A stretch of 64,000 nt of DNA from Hermatobates lingyangjiaoensis. Taxonomy: Eukaryota > Arthropoda > Insecta > Hemiptera > Hermatobatidae. The position numbers and the translations under genes were made by a program. How positions within the stretch are numbered: position 1 is the first letter of the stretch; the number at the start of each line of letters is the position of its first letter. The notes under the pieces are model-generated. The model was not told where the DNA came from. It did not search any database and saw nothing but the letters and a program-made list of their open reading frames with translations. The DNA lies in assembly GCA_026182355.1 (NCBI GenBank), contig JAPFBL010000103.1, forward strand, positions 1,550,001 through 1,614,000. Direction: 5' to 3'. This document shows, in pieces, positions 34,816-45,075 of the stretch.

Positions 34816-36125
34816 GAAGTTACCTTCCTACATGATTTAAATCATGGATATAAATACCTATTTTAACTCAATGGTGCCAATATATATGCCTAAATTAATG
34901 CTTTGGTAATAACAATATGCATGTATTTAATTTGATATTGTTAGATAATTTTAATTATTTGTTATGTAATCAAACAACAAGGTAATTGTTATTACGGATT
35001 TATTATTTTTCTATTTTCTCCATGTTTCTAAATGAATTTCAATTACTAAAGGTTTAGTTAATTACCCGAAATTTCAACTTACTATTCTTATAGAGTATCG
35101 GTAACTTATAATACAGTCCACTTCTTTTCTTTCAACCTGTTTCCTATATTAGAAGGGGCACGTTGCTTTTCCAAATTGACAGTTCTTTTTTTTTGTGTCA
35201 AATATTAATTATGGCTGATACTATGTGTTTTCATTATCTATTTTTTTTTATTTTTCAGATTCTAGATTATGTGGCACTGGATTGACAGTCTTTTTTCTAA
35301 TTATGCACTCAGTATTAATTGAAGAACTGGAAATATTTATATATATTTTGTAATTGCATTATATTTATTAAAGAAATATATTTTTTTGTTTGCTAATTTC
35401 GAAATTATTTTTCATCTAATATTGATTTGCCGTTTATTCTATATGTATCCATGATACTGTCTTGTGGTGGTGGATTTTTTGCATGATATTTTAATGAAGG
35501 TTGTGTTTGTATGAAGGTGGGTCTTACTCATACTAAACCTAGATTTTTCTTCATTTAGTCCAAATTAAAGGACTTTAGAAGTATGAGGATGAGTATGATG
35601 AGAAGTATGAGAAGAGAGTTGGAAAAGTCGGGGGTGGGGGGAGAGTTGCCACGATTACAGAGTCACAAATATAATGAAGTATATGTATCAAATACATATA
35701 AATAAATAAAATTAATAATTTTTTATTTAAATAAATATAAACCATGAAATATATTTGTATATTTTTTTAGAGAAATGTTGCTGCTATTTGTTAAAAAGAG
35801 TTCTAAACTTCTCTTTACAGACATCGTATCTGTATTCTGGAAAACAAGATTGCTGTCTCTTCTGGTATGTTCGTAACAGACTTTGGGTTAATAAGGCAAG
35901 GTTAAACTGACATTATTGACCCAAGACTTTTAATTAACTCTTTTTCTATTAGTTTTGATACCTCCTGAATTCTAGAACATGTAAATCTCATGTTTTCAAA
36001 TAAATAAATGTTAAAAAAAAATTAATGAAAATATTATTTTAATGACATCTAAAATAAACTATAACGAAAGTTTCTACAATTAACTGTCTTTCTATTTTTC
36101 AAATAAAAAATTATTTATCATATAA
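34816..36125. other. AT-rich non-coding DNA; possible remote UTR exon
   Basis: No gene is recognised. A T-rich acceptor ending in CAG at about 35259, followed by 130 bp with AATAAA-like words, could be a 3' UTR exon of the CALML4-like gene, but nothing in the sequence proves it. A G-rich spot (GGGGGTGGGGGGAG) lies at 35631-35645. Confidence 0.3.
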
Positions 36126-36128
36126 TAA

Positions 36129-36168
36129 TCAAATTTCAAACCACAGTAAGAAAAGGAAAAAAAAAGAC
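36129..36168 (-). repeat. Family 1 Penelope terminal fragment preceding the endonuclease relic
   Basis: TTTCAAACCACAGTAAGAAA and AAAAGACTAAG are diverged versions of the family 1 outer arm. They lie directly upstream of the GIY-YIG relic, so terminal-repeat pieces border the coding relic on both sides. Confidence 0.6.
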
Positions 36169-36196
36169 TAAGCCTAATAACATAGGCAATACGCTA

Positions 36197-36548
36197 ATGA
36201 AAAACTCTTCCAGGGAACTGGAGTCTGGTGGAATTTATAAAATCCCATGTAAAAATTACCATAAGATTTATATTGGTCAAACTGGTAAATCTTTAAAGAC
36301 ACATTTAAAACAACACCAATACAACGTAAGTAGACAGGAAAAAAGTAGCGGCATATTCTTGCATATAAATAATGAAAATAATCACGTTGATTGAACAAAA
36401 GCTAAATTTATTACCTTTGAAAAATTGATGTTGTTAAGAAATATTATCAATTCCTCTCTGGTTAAATTTAATACATCAAATGTTATAATCATTAGTAATG
36501 GTTTGTTCAGACTTGAGTCAGTCCTAATGAGGGCAATATCCACATCTA
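36197..36548 (+). pseudogene. Penelope-like GIY-YIG endonuclease relic
   Basis: The frame reads GGIYKIPCKNYHKIYIGQTG, then KSLKTHLKQHQYNVSRQEKS, FLHINNENNHVD, a stop (TGA at 36392), and on in the same frame TKAKFITFEK, then INSSLVKF and IIISNGLFRLESVL. This is the GIY-YIG nuclease domain found at the C-terminus of Penelope-like retroelements, including the Cys after IYKIP and the downstream Trp-Thr-Lys-Ala (Trp is now a stop). The usual catalytic Arg in the K-x-R-L-x-x-H stretch appears as His, so it is inactive. No reverse transcriptase is left upstream. Its position just before the family 1 repeats ties that repeat family to Penelope-like elements. Confidence 0.8.
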
Positions 36549-36551
36549 AGA

Positions 36552-37053
36552 AGATCAATGATCAAACCACAATAAGAAATGGGAAAACAAGACTAAGATC
36601 TTTCAACCGTAACAAGCGGTCTTCGTCAGAGTCAAAAACCCAACTGAATACTAGATGCAGAAAACATCTGGTGAGGAGTTTTCTGCATCTAGTGCTCAGC
36701 CGGGCCTCCGACACCGACGAAGACCGCCCGTTACGGTTGAAAGATCCCAGTCCTGCCCTCCCACCTCTTATTGTGGTTTGATAATTGATTTCACATAAAC
36801 ACGTGAAATAACAATCAATGATCAAACCACAATAAGAGGTGGGAGGGCAGGACTGGGATCTTTCAACCGTAACGGGCGGTCTTCGTCGGAGTCGGTGGCC
36901 CGGCTGAGCACTAGATGCAGAAAACTCCTCACCAGATGTTTTCTGCATCTAGTATTCAGTTGGGTTTTTGACTCTGACGAAGACCGCTTGTTACGGTTGA
37001 AATATCTTAGTCTTGTTTTCCCATTTCTTATTGTGGTTTGATCATTGATTGTT
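36552..37053. mobile_element. Palindrome of two family 1 foldbacks
   Basis: Two hairpins (36552-36790 and 36814-37053) are themselves reverse complements of each other, centred near 36802 at a terminal word TTCACATAAACACGTGAA. Outer arms (36552-36650 and 36960-37053) have the usual sequence. Inner arms (36692-36790 and 36814-36910) carry a GC-rich variant in which A has become G (or T to C on the other strand) at about 18 sites. Each hairpin also has a small internal hairpin of ATGCAGAAAAC words. There is no protein function. Confidence 0.7.
36961..37023 (+). ncRNA. Hammerhead ribozyme-like motif, family 1 (stem III word mutated)
   Basis: TGGG, T-rich loop, GACT, CTGACGA (36974-36980), stem II with a CTTGTTA loop, GAA, ATATCT (from AGATCT), T, AGTC and CCCA follow in the correct order. 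Compared with the intact copy at 58950, a single change in stem III breaks its self-complementarity. Confidence 0.6.
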
Positions 37054-37244
37054 GTTTCACGTGTTTGTGTGACATCTAAGAAGATTGACACCTAGTGGAT
37101 AGTTTTTTACCTTTTCTTACTGTACTCCTTTATTTACCCAAACATCCTCCCTGGAATATGGTCCTATCCTGCGCTTTACATCCTTTTAAATGCTACTCTT
37201 CCCTATCATTCCCCTCAATCCCTCACCATGATGTTTCTGCATCT

Positions 37245-37380
37245 TATGTTTCAGTTGCGTTTTTGACTCTGACGAAGACCGCGTGTTACGGTTGAAAGAT
37301 CTTAAACCTTTTTTTTTTCCTTTTCTTATTGTGGTTTGAACATTGATTATTATTTCAGGTGTTTATTGTGAAATCTTGTT
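37245..37380 (+). repeat. Single (non-inverted) family 1 Penelope terminal repeat
   Basis: TTTTTGACTCTGACGAAGAC, GTTACGGTTGAAAG, ATCTT, TTATTGTGGTTTG and the end GTGAAATCTTG occur once without an inverted partner. The hammerhead core is complete (CTGACGA, GAAA), but stem I is changed (AAACC in place of AGTC). This is useful as a stand-alone copy for defining the repeat. Confidence 0.65.
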
Positions 37381-39238
37381 TTCATAGAATATTAGACTTC
37401 GCTAATTTACTTAATGTTCATCCATTTAACCATACATTTTTCTTAAGTTATTTTAAATTTAAACAATTGAATGAAAGTCCTTTTTTTACTTATGTTGTTT
37501 CAAAATTAGTTTTAGTAATTGGAGGGAAGGACAAGCAATCCTTCTATCTATCAGTAATATGATAGATATTTTACATAAAATTTCTATCATACTCGTATTA
37601 GGCCTTATTTCATTTATGTAATGAATGTATGAAGAATGTTTGTTTTGACTTATAATTCTAAAGTAGGTATTTTAACAATATTGGTTTCTGTGCCATTCAT
37701 TAATCATCATGAATAATATTCTCCAAACTAAAAATATATTTACTAATTGTGATTGGTTGACGAGACTTTTTTAAAATCATGTGGGATTTGGCTGTATATA
37801 TATATTGGGAGATGAGAGAACGTTATTTCTCTAGTAAAAATCTCGTTTTGTATTTGAACCTAACCAGTCATATTAAGATGTGACGCCAAAGGTATATGTT
37901 GTTTTCCGTCCATGTTGTGAACTCGTTGACAAAATTCACCAACACTTTCCGTTTCTTATCATATAACAAGCCTTCTCATGGTATTTGTCCTCGGGAGAGC
38001 TGTTCAGAATGGGAACAGTTTTACTGAAAAAACTAGTAAGATGAAAATGTTGGATAAGAGGTATGGTCTGCCTCGGGTGACAGGTGGTAGTAGCTGGTAT
38101 TTTGAGGAGTTCAAATATAGAAAATAAAAGGTGAAGAAGAAATTTATAATTTGATATTATCTGGTGTGATTCAAGTTACGTTAACTTTATCATTATGAGT
38201 AAATGAGGTTATTCAAAAATTATCAGTATTCAGATGGAGAACGTCTGTAAAAAGTTGCTTTTCTGCATATTATCTTGCAAATTTAACTAAAATATTTACC
38301 TGATGCCATATATTTTTTATACCTGATTGCGATGCAGTATAAAAATTGAAAGTGCCAGTTTTATATTTGCTTGTACAGTGAAATGTTTCTTTTGTACCGT
38401 TACCTTTAATCAATTATTAAGATGTTCTGGGCTGATAAACCTATTTAAATTGGGTAGGCATATTTAAATGTTAAAATCTGATAACTATCCTAAATTAACA
38501 GACTGATATGGTGCAGTCTATGTAATGGTACAGAAAAAAATGCTAAAAGAGCGGCTATGCAGATGGTGGATAGTTTAATAACTGGCATTTCACCGTGTAA
38601 TAATTCTATGAATTTATTCTTTTTATCACGTTACTAAATGAATTAAATGCCGGTTTTGTCTAGACTAGAATTTGTGTAGTCGCTCCTCATATCAAATTGC
38701 GGCTCAGAACTCACATTTCACAGGAGCAGTTTTTATTCTAATTGTACTTTCAAATTTATCGAGCTTGTATTTCTAAACAAAAAAAAGTTGTATACAGTTA
38801 ATCCAGTACCGCATTCTTGAGAGTAGCCTGCTCTATCTCTCAATCGTGCTGATTATGAAAATTCATTAATGCTTTGTTTGTCCAACTGTTAAGTATGTGA
38901 ATTGCTTTTAAGCACCCTGCCAACCAAGAAATGAATTGGTTCCTACTTAAATTATTAATACAGTTGTGGTGGTGACACAGTAATGCTATTCGTCTTTTTC
39001 TTAATTAATCCTTGCTAATGAATATGTCTTAAGATTCTGCTGCGAGCCAGGTGAAGGTAACCTTCTAAAGTTGATCTGGTTAGCCATTCAAAGGTTGCGC
39101 CCTTTAATTTACCCAATGTTTTGCCTCTTTATCCACATTTTTTTGTGATTTCAGCTCTTGTTTTTCGCATTAGCAAGATTGTTTTTAATTAGTTCATAAG
39201 GTAAAAATATTGAAAAAATTGTATTTAATTCTGACTAA
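37381..39238. other. AT-rich non-coding DNA, nothing recognised
   Basis: No supported gene or repeat in about 1.85 kb. Confidence 0.4.
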
Positions 39239-39372
39239 TCTATATAAATAAAATAATGATTTAGTCTGTAGATTGATTAGAACTGTCTCATTTCAAGTTT
39301 TCTTTACGTTTCATACATTAGACAAACCGAATCCACTCTTAGAAAAATTTCTGTCGGTTTGTCCGTAAAATT

Positions 39373-39680
39373 TTGTCACAAGTAAACTCAGCCACCATAA
39401 GACATATAAAGCTGAAACTTTTACAGTAAATTTGTGTACATCTAACTTAAAATATAGGCACTGATTGAAAATTGAATTGATTGAAAATTCAACGTAGTAG
39501 TGAAGTTATGGACGTTTAAAGCAAAAAACGTTTGTCACAAGTAAACTCAGCCGCCATGAGACATAGCGAGCTGAAACTTTGACACTAGACTTGTGTTTGT
39601 CTAACTTAAAATATAGGCTCTAAATAGATTGATAATTCAGTGCATAAGTGAATTTATGGGGCTTTAAGCTGTATTTTGCT
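39373..39680 (+). repeat. Two tandem copies of a ~160-bp unit inside the Helitron
   Basis: Each unit has TTTGTCACAAGTAAACTCAG, CCGCCATGAGACAT (or CCACCATAAGACAT), GCTGAAACTTT and TCTAACTTAAAATATAGGC. The units start at about 39373 and 39531. Subterminal tandem repeats are common in Helitrons. Confidence 0.7.
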
Positions 39681-39835
39681 AACTTCACAGACAAGTTTAT
39701 TTTGAAAATACCCAGGCGTGCCAAGTAGGTATGTTAATTTTAATTTCATTTGAGCATGTGAATATATTGCGTATTTGACATCATTGACAAGGTGTTTCCC
39801 AGAGTTGAGGATGTACTATCTATTAAGAATAAATA

Positions 39836-40182
39836 GTTTTGTGAACGAGCAATTCTCAGCCATTAATATAGAGGCGGACATCATGACTGGGTGTGGTATT
39901 GGGGAGTCTGTGTGTATACCACGCATACCATTGATTCCGAGCCACTATCCGGTTTCGTTCAAACGATTGCAAAGTGCCGTCAGATTCTGTTTCGTAATGA
40001 CGTTAACTATGTCGCAAGGGGAAACTTTATCTAACGCAGGAATTCAAGTTAGCGATACCAAGTTTTTCTTAAATGGTCAACTGTAGTCTGCTTGCTCAAG
40101 AGTTAGAGGTTCCAACTCTTTGTTCTTCTATGAACCTGAAGGAGAGACATTTAATGTAGTGTATACAGAGGCATTTGTTTAA
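39836..40182 (+). pseudogene. Helitron helicase C-terminal fragment
   Basis: The frame reads NIEADIMTGCGIGESVCIPR, then FKRLQSAVRFCFVMTLTMSQ, GETLSNAG, FLNGQL, a TAG stop at 40084, and in the same frame SACSRVRGSNSLFFYEPEGE and VYTEAF to a TAA at 40180. This is the end of a Helitron Pif1-like helicase (VCIPRIPLxPS, MTxNxSQGQT, HGQLYxAxSRV). The stop replaces the Tyr of the QLY motif. The fragment is only about 115 residues of an enzyme that is normally well over 1,000. Confidence 0.75.
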
Positions 40183-40291
40183 CACTACACTAATAATGGT
40201 ATTTTCTACTATTCTATAATTTCTAATGATATTTTGGAATACCAAGTACAATCGAAGTTTTGGTTCTGTCAAAGACGGGTAGGTTTGCTAG

Positions 40292-42078
40292 TTTTAAATA
40301 TAATGGTGGTACGCAATGGACTTATAATTTAATAAAAACATAAAAAGTATATTTAAGTTGTTTGTTCTTAAATTTTGTATTAGTAATCTTTATTGTAATA
40401 AAATGCAAGTTGTTTAAAAACATGAGTTGTTAAAGAGTAAACTGAAGTATCAAGAACGAAAATATTGAACCAATTTATGTTTAATAAAGCTTCAGCCTGA
40501 AAATGAGATTTTCTGTTGTTATAAAGGTATTTGAAATAAATATTATTTTCATTAGAAGCTTTTTTATTTATATTTAAATAGTGATATGTAATTAAATTAT
40601 TAAATGATTAACATGTAAGATTGGCACCAAATGTTTTACTTTAACAAAAGTACTTTTAGTTTTTATTTTGTACTTTTATTTAGTACAGATTATAAAACTA
40701 AACTGGGCCTCTTTCAATGAACTCAAAGTGAAAATATGCTTATTTTAGTTTGAAATATTCATCTAAATAGAATAATAGTCTACATTGATAAAATAATTTA
40801 GAATAAATTTTATTTTCATAATGTGATAAATTTGATAGACTAATCTTTACAAAAATAAATTTTGTTTTTAGTGAATTCATGAGTCGGCAAAATTCAAGGA
40901 ATATACTTTACATTGCAAACACAAGATGTATTTTTTTGCTAATCTACAAAACTTTACAGCTTCATGCAACTATAGATTTTTCTTATCAGTAATAAAGATT
41001 ATAATTTCTTTATATAAAACTAATTTCAAAAAATTTAATATAATTTTAATAAAATATTTTAAAAAAAAAGTTTTTATATTATTTTTCTGAAATGGCTGCT
41101 GTTGGTTTTTTGTATAGTGGAGCTGCTTTCCAGTCTCTGTCGAGGAATTCACTGAATCTTTCCAATCTTCCATCGTCAAGAGCATCTGCTTCTGAAATAT
41201 AGAGAAATTATCAAATGTTTTGCCATGTGGAATCGGAAACACGGTGAACTCGGAAGTTGCACCACTTCCTGTAAGTGCATTACAAGAACATCATTCTCGC
41301 CTCCTTCATTTATATCTTAATATAATATTTAAGATAATATATAATTATTATAAGTTATTTACGAGTACATAATTCACCTATTTGTAAAATAGATTATCTT
41401 GTTTACAACTTTTTTTTAAGATTTTAATTCTTCTTTTTCAGATTAACATTTTTCAGATTTTTGTTTGTTTTTAATAGCTTTTTGAGATAAAAATCTTGAT
41501 AAGTACTGTATTTACAGTAAAAAAACTGTATATTGTATTTACAGTATAAAAAATAACCATTTTTATATATCATTATTTCATTGTTGAATAAATTCTAGTT
41601 TTATATAATTTAAGGATGATTGATACGCCGTGCTATTAATTTTCAAAGCTGTCAGGTTTAATTATGAATAAAACATTTTTAAGTGCTATTATTGATTCAT
41701 CAAAATAATATGAACAATTTAATTTAATCAGCATAAATTCACGTTTGTTTTCTAACTTCTCAAATAATAAAATACACATTTCTTTACCTTATCTGTCTAT
41801 TATTTTTATGAATGTAAATGTTCGGAACTTGTGTTTTAGTTAAATGATGAAATTTAATTATAACAATTGAGAATATTGTAAATTGACGTTTCTTGTAGCT
41901 CTATTATAGTTATTAAAAGAGATTGAGTTTTCAATTTTCAATAGCCACAAAAACCGCCCACACAGAATATATACCTAGCCCTCGCTACAAATTCTTTTTA
42001 ATAAAGAAAATTTACCGTAATCGTAACTAATGCTCTATTGATTTTGAAAATAATTATTGTTACAGAAAATACGCTTTT
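40292..42078. other. AT-rich non-coding DNA, nothing recognised
   Basis: A frame at 40970-41242 (-) has a slightly GC-richer end near 41100-41280, but no domain was recognised. Confidence 0.4.
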
Positions 42079-42590
42079 TTATTCGTTAGAACGATACTCA
42101 TCGAACTGTGTCACTAAACGGTGACATGACATTTCATATATGACTTTAAGGGCCGTAATGCCAACCCAGGTTTTTTGAAAATGATGTCGACGTAATTTAC
42201 TTTTCACATTTGAAAACAAATTGACATGTGATAAGACTGTAGGATGGGTTGGTGTTCCCTTTAGCAAAAATAATTCTTTTTTTTCAGGTCGCAGTATTAG
42301 AATTTTCAGATTCGTAGTGCAAAGTGCTTTTGAATATATGGCTGTTTCTCTTTGATTCTCTTGAAATGATTTGGGAAAATAAACAGTGGAGTACCAACCA
42401 GTATTCACTGTCTTATGACTCTCTAAAACGACAGTTGTTATATATCCAGGGATTTTGTAAAATAAAGGAATCATTTTCTTCGAAAGAACATTTGGTGATT
42501 CAAAGAATAATTTCTGTTAGTTTTTACTTATTAGCGAGAACTTGAGATCAGTTCCACGTTTGTAAGAATAAATATAAGTTTTATCACCGT
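42079..42590 (-). pseudogene. mariner (SETMAR-like) transposase C-terminal half, decayed
   Basis: The frame ESHKTVNTGWYSTVYFPKSF, then QENQRETAIYSK, then FLLKGTPTHPTVLSHVNLFS, NVKSKLRRHHFQ and the Trp region match the C-terminal half of mariner transposases of the Mos1/Hsmar type (L-E-x-x-x-T-V-N-S-E-W-Y-T-T, then H-P-P-Y-S-P-D-L-A-P-N-D-F-x-L-F, V-K-N-K-L-R-G-Q-R-F). The PDLAPND motif is changed to PTVLSHVN, so catalytic aspartate is lost. A frameshifted region precedes it on the - strand. TIRs were not found. Confidence 0.65.
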
Positions 42591-42837
42591 TTACAATACT
42601 ATTGATCACATATTATGAACTCGGATTCAGTTTTCTAAGAAATTCTACTGGCACTATAGTGCCTTGTGATTCGAGATTTCTTGTGATGATCTGTTCTAAT
42701 TCTAGTTAGTCCAGGGAGAACACAATTTTCGATTACTTACATGTTCTTGCAGTTTAATCTACACCTAATCGGATCCAACCCAATCTCGACATAAGTAAAG
42801 TAATACATTAGTAAGATGTGATTAAACGAAAGAAAGA

Positions 42838-43255
42838 ATATATCATCTTTATCAGTAGATCTTAGATAAATATAACCGATAACTAATCTATTTATACTTT
42901 TATCGTCACCTTTATCCTTTTGGTGATTCCTTTATCCTCTTCAATTAGATGCTGTTCAATTATAATCTTTTTGTATATGACACGGACGACTCCATGAGAC
43001 TGAAGTGCACTCTATCAAATCCTTCTTAACCACCATTTCAAAAGCTTCACCGCCAAAAGACGCTCGATGTTGAAAACTATCCTTTGCTTAAAACACTTTT
43101 AAATCGTGAAAAATAAATTGTGGGTGTGTTCCTTAGTTAACTTCATATTGAGGTAGTTATACTAACTGAAATTGCGCATGCAGACTGACAATAAAGGAAT
43201 AAATAGATTATTTATCGATTATATTTATCTAAGATCTACTGATAAAGATGTGATA
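42838..43255. mobile_element. MITE-like element with ~58-bp terminal inverted repeats
   Basis: The left end 42838-42895 (ATCTTTATCAGTAGATCTTA, then GATAAATATAA) is repeated in reverse at 43198-43255 with a few differences. The interior of about 300 bp is AT-rich and non-coding. The superfamily and target duplication could not be fixed. Confidence 0.65.
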
Positions 43256-43660
43256 TTTTTTTTTTTCTTTTAATTCTTGAATAATGGGTAATCATAAGGA
43301 CTTTCGGTAAGGCCTACATGACCGTTTAGTGCCCTGCACTTTAGCAGTAAACATCAAGATGAATCAGTGTTGGGATTCAAATATTTTAGGAACAGGTTCT
43401 ATCTGAAATATTAGAAATGCAATGGTTATTTTTGTCTAATTTGATGTAGTGGTATGCGTTAATAAAAAGAGAATTAACTGGCTCTAACCTACGGCTCGTG
43501 ACTATGGTAAAAACACTCTGGTACATACATACATACATATCATTGTTATTCAGTACATCAAGTACCACGGATTTGCAGTTTTGCAATCCACATGATCATG
43601 CATGTATTTAGACTAACTGAAAATGTAATCTAATACGACTTACTGACAAATTTATTTCAA
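43256..43660. other. Non-coding DNA, nothing recognised
   Basis: No gene. A short ACATACAT repeat lies at 43524-43538. Confidence 0.4.
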
Positions 43661-44386
43661 AATATTTCCATATAATCACTTGATTTTCATTGTTTTTTAA
43701 CACGTCTGGCATCAGCAGAATGATTTTAGCGTAGCCATAATTTCACAGATGTTGTGAGATCCCACTCTTCTTGTAGTAGACCAAGCAGATCTATAGTCCA
43801 TTTGCGGACATTTCCTATTAGTAATTTACTTCTTTTATCTGGAAAGATGACTTTTATTGTAGACAACCCTCTTTTTAGCCTCTGCTGAACTGACAGCTAT
43901 AGCATTTAAAATGCTTTTGGCCTTTCTAATACTTGTTAGTATAGTGTAATTTTCACAATTCTGTATTATATCTCCTACGTAGTCTCTTGATATTAATCTA
44001 ATTAATTAATTAATTATATCTAATTGATATTAATCTTGTGGTAGAAAATTTCTTGGAATCTACCGTGCTTTCCTTTCGCTTTCATCCACAGTACAGTGAT
44101 CTCTTCAATATTCCATGAATGATGTTCTATCAAGTTTATAAGATCATGTACCAGATTTGAAACAATTTATCCTCTTCAGCATGTTACAAACCATAGAGTC
44201 AAGCAGCTTCTCTCTCGGCAAATTCAAACTTGGAATTTTCAGAAAAAAACTTTCTTGGAATTTTCAGAAAAAGACTTTCTTCTTGAAATTGTCAAGAGGT
44301 TACGAAATTTTAGTAACCAGTTCGCAAAATATGTGACCGTTTAGGAACCGGTTCTAGCGAACCGGCTGAATGTCACCTCTGAGATA
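43661..44386 (-). mobile_element. Possible decayed hAT-like element
   Basis: The right end, read on the - strand from about 44382, starts CAGAGGTGACATTCAGCCGG and continues with GTTCGCTAGAACCGGTTCC. This resembles the CAGAGGTG and AACCGGTTC type ends of hAT elements. Upstream, broken - strand frames include FPDKRSKLLIGNVRKWTIDL followed by LLGLLQEEWDL, which looks protein-derived but was not identified. A 26-base direct duplication sits at about 44230-44275. The left end was not found. Confidence 0.35.
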
Positions 44387-44758
44387 AATATTATAGCTTA
44401 TAATTAGGCAGACGTCTACGTCATGAAAAAGTATTCCAAGTATCAATATACAAACCATACGTGGCGTAATGTTCGTGGTATTGGAGAAGAATGAGATCTG
44501 AAGAGTAAAGCAGAGCTCGTCATACATCCTACCCATGGTATGATAGGTATATGTATAGTTAATTCACTTTAAACAAAGGGCTCGTTTACCAGACATTGAA
44601 TATTCACCCTCTATAGCTCTTTTCAACCAACTCCGATTTCCTAAACTTGACATTTTTAAATAGTTTCACAACATTACTCATATAATTCATACATTGAATG
44701 AATTATATTATATAATGATAAGCATTACTATAATCATTATTGCAGAATAATAGAGTGT

Positions 44759-45075
44759 AGGGTAGTCCAGTAACTTCCTTAATCACCTCTGGACTGTTGG
44801 ACCCGGGGTTGATATTCACTCTAGCACTCCTTTTATTTACTCGGAAGGTGAAAAAATCTAAGGAAGCCATCTCTCAGAGAGAACGTTAAGCCATCGGTCC
44901 CTGAGCCTGTACTGCGTCAGTTACTCATTAAATATTCCTGCTCTAAATACATTTGAGTTAGGTAAAATTTAGAAATTCCAATATAAAATGTTCTTATTTG
45001 GTGCCACAAAGTGCCTATCTTTGGCCTATGTATGTTATCTCTTGGGACATCCACTATATCCCAACCAAATCTAAA
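44759..45075 (+). mobile_element. tRNA-derived SINE, old copy
   Basis: It parallels the SINE at 22346: the tRNA-like head is badly worn (GACCCGGGGTTGATATTC for the B box), then AGGTGAAAAAATCTAAG, GAGAACGTTAAGCCATCGGT, GAGCCTGTACTGCGTCAG, TTGAGTTAGG and GGTGCCACAAAG. The tail reads CCCAACCAAATCTAA, a mutated AACCT repeat. Confidence 0.7.

Larger units (their letters stand above)
39239..40291 (+). mobile_element. Short Helitron with both ends, 1,053 bp
   Basis: It begins TCTATATAAATAAA after an A and ends GGTTTGCTAG before a T. This is the A|TC ... CTAG|T arrangement of Helitron insertions, which make no target duplication. A short hairpin (GTC AAA GAC) lies about 10-15 bases before the CTAG. 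Inside are two tandem copies of a roughly 160-bp unit and a helicase fragment, so it is a deleted derivative. Confidence 0.7.

Noticed and set aside
36425..37091. Frames reading ...DEDRPLRLKD... on both strands
   Set aside because: They are translations of the family 1 terminal repeat in alternating orientation, not a conserved protein. The recurrence follows from DNA repetition.
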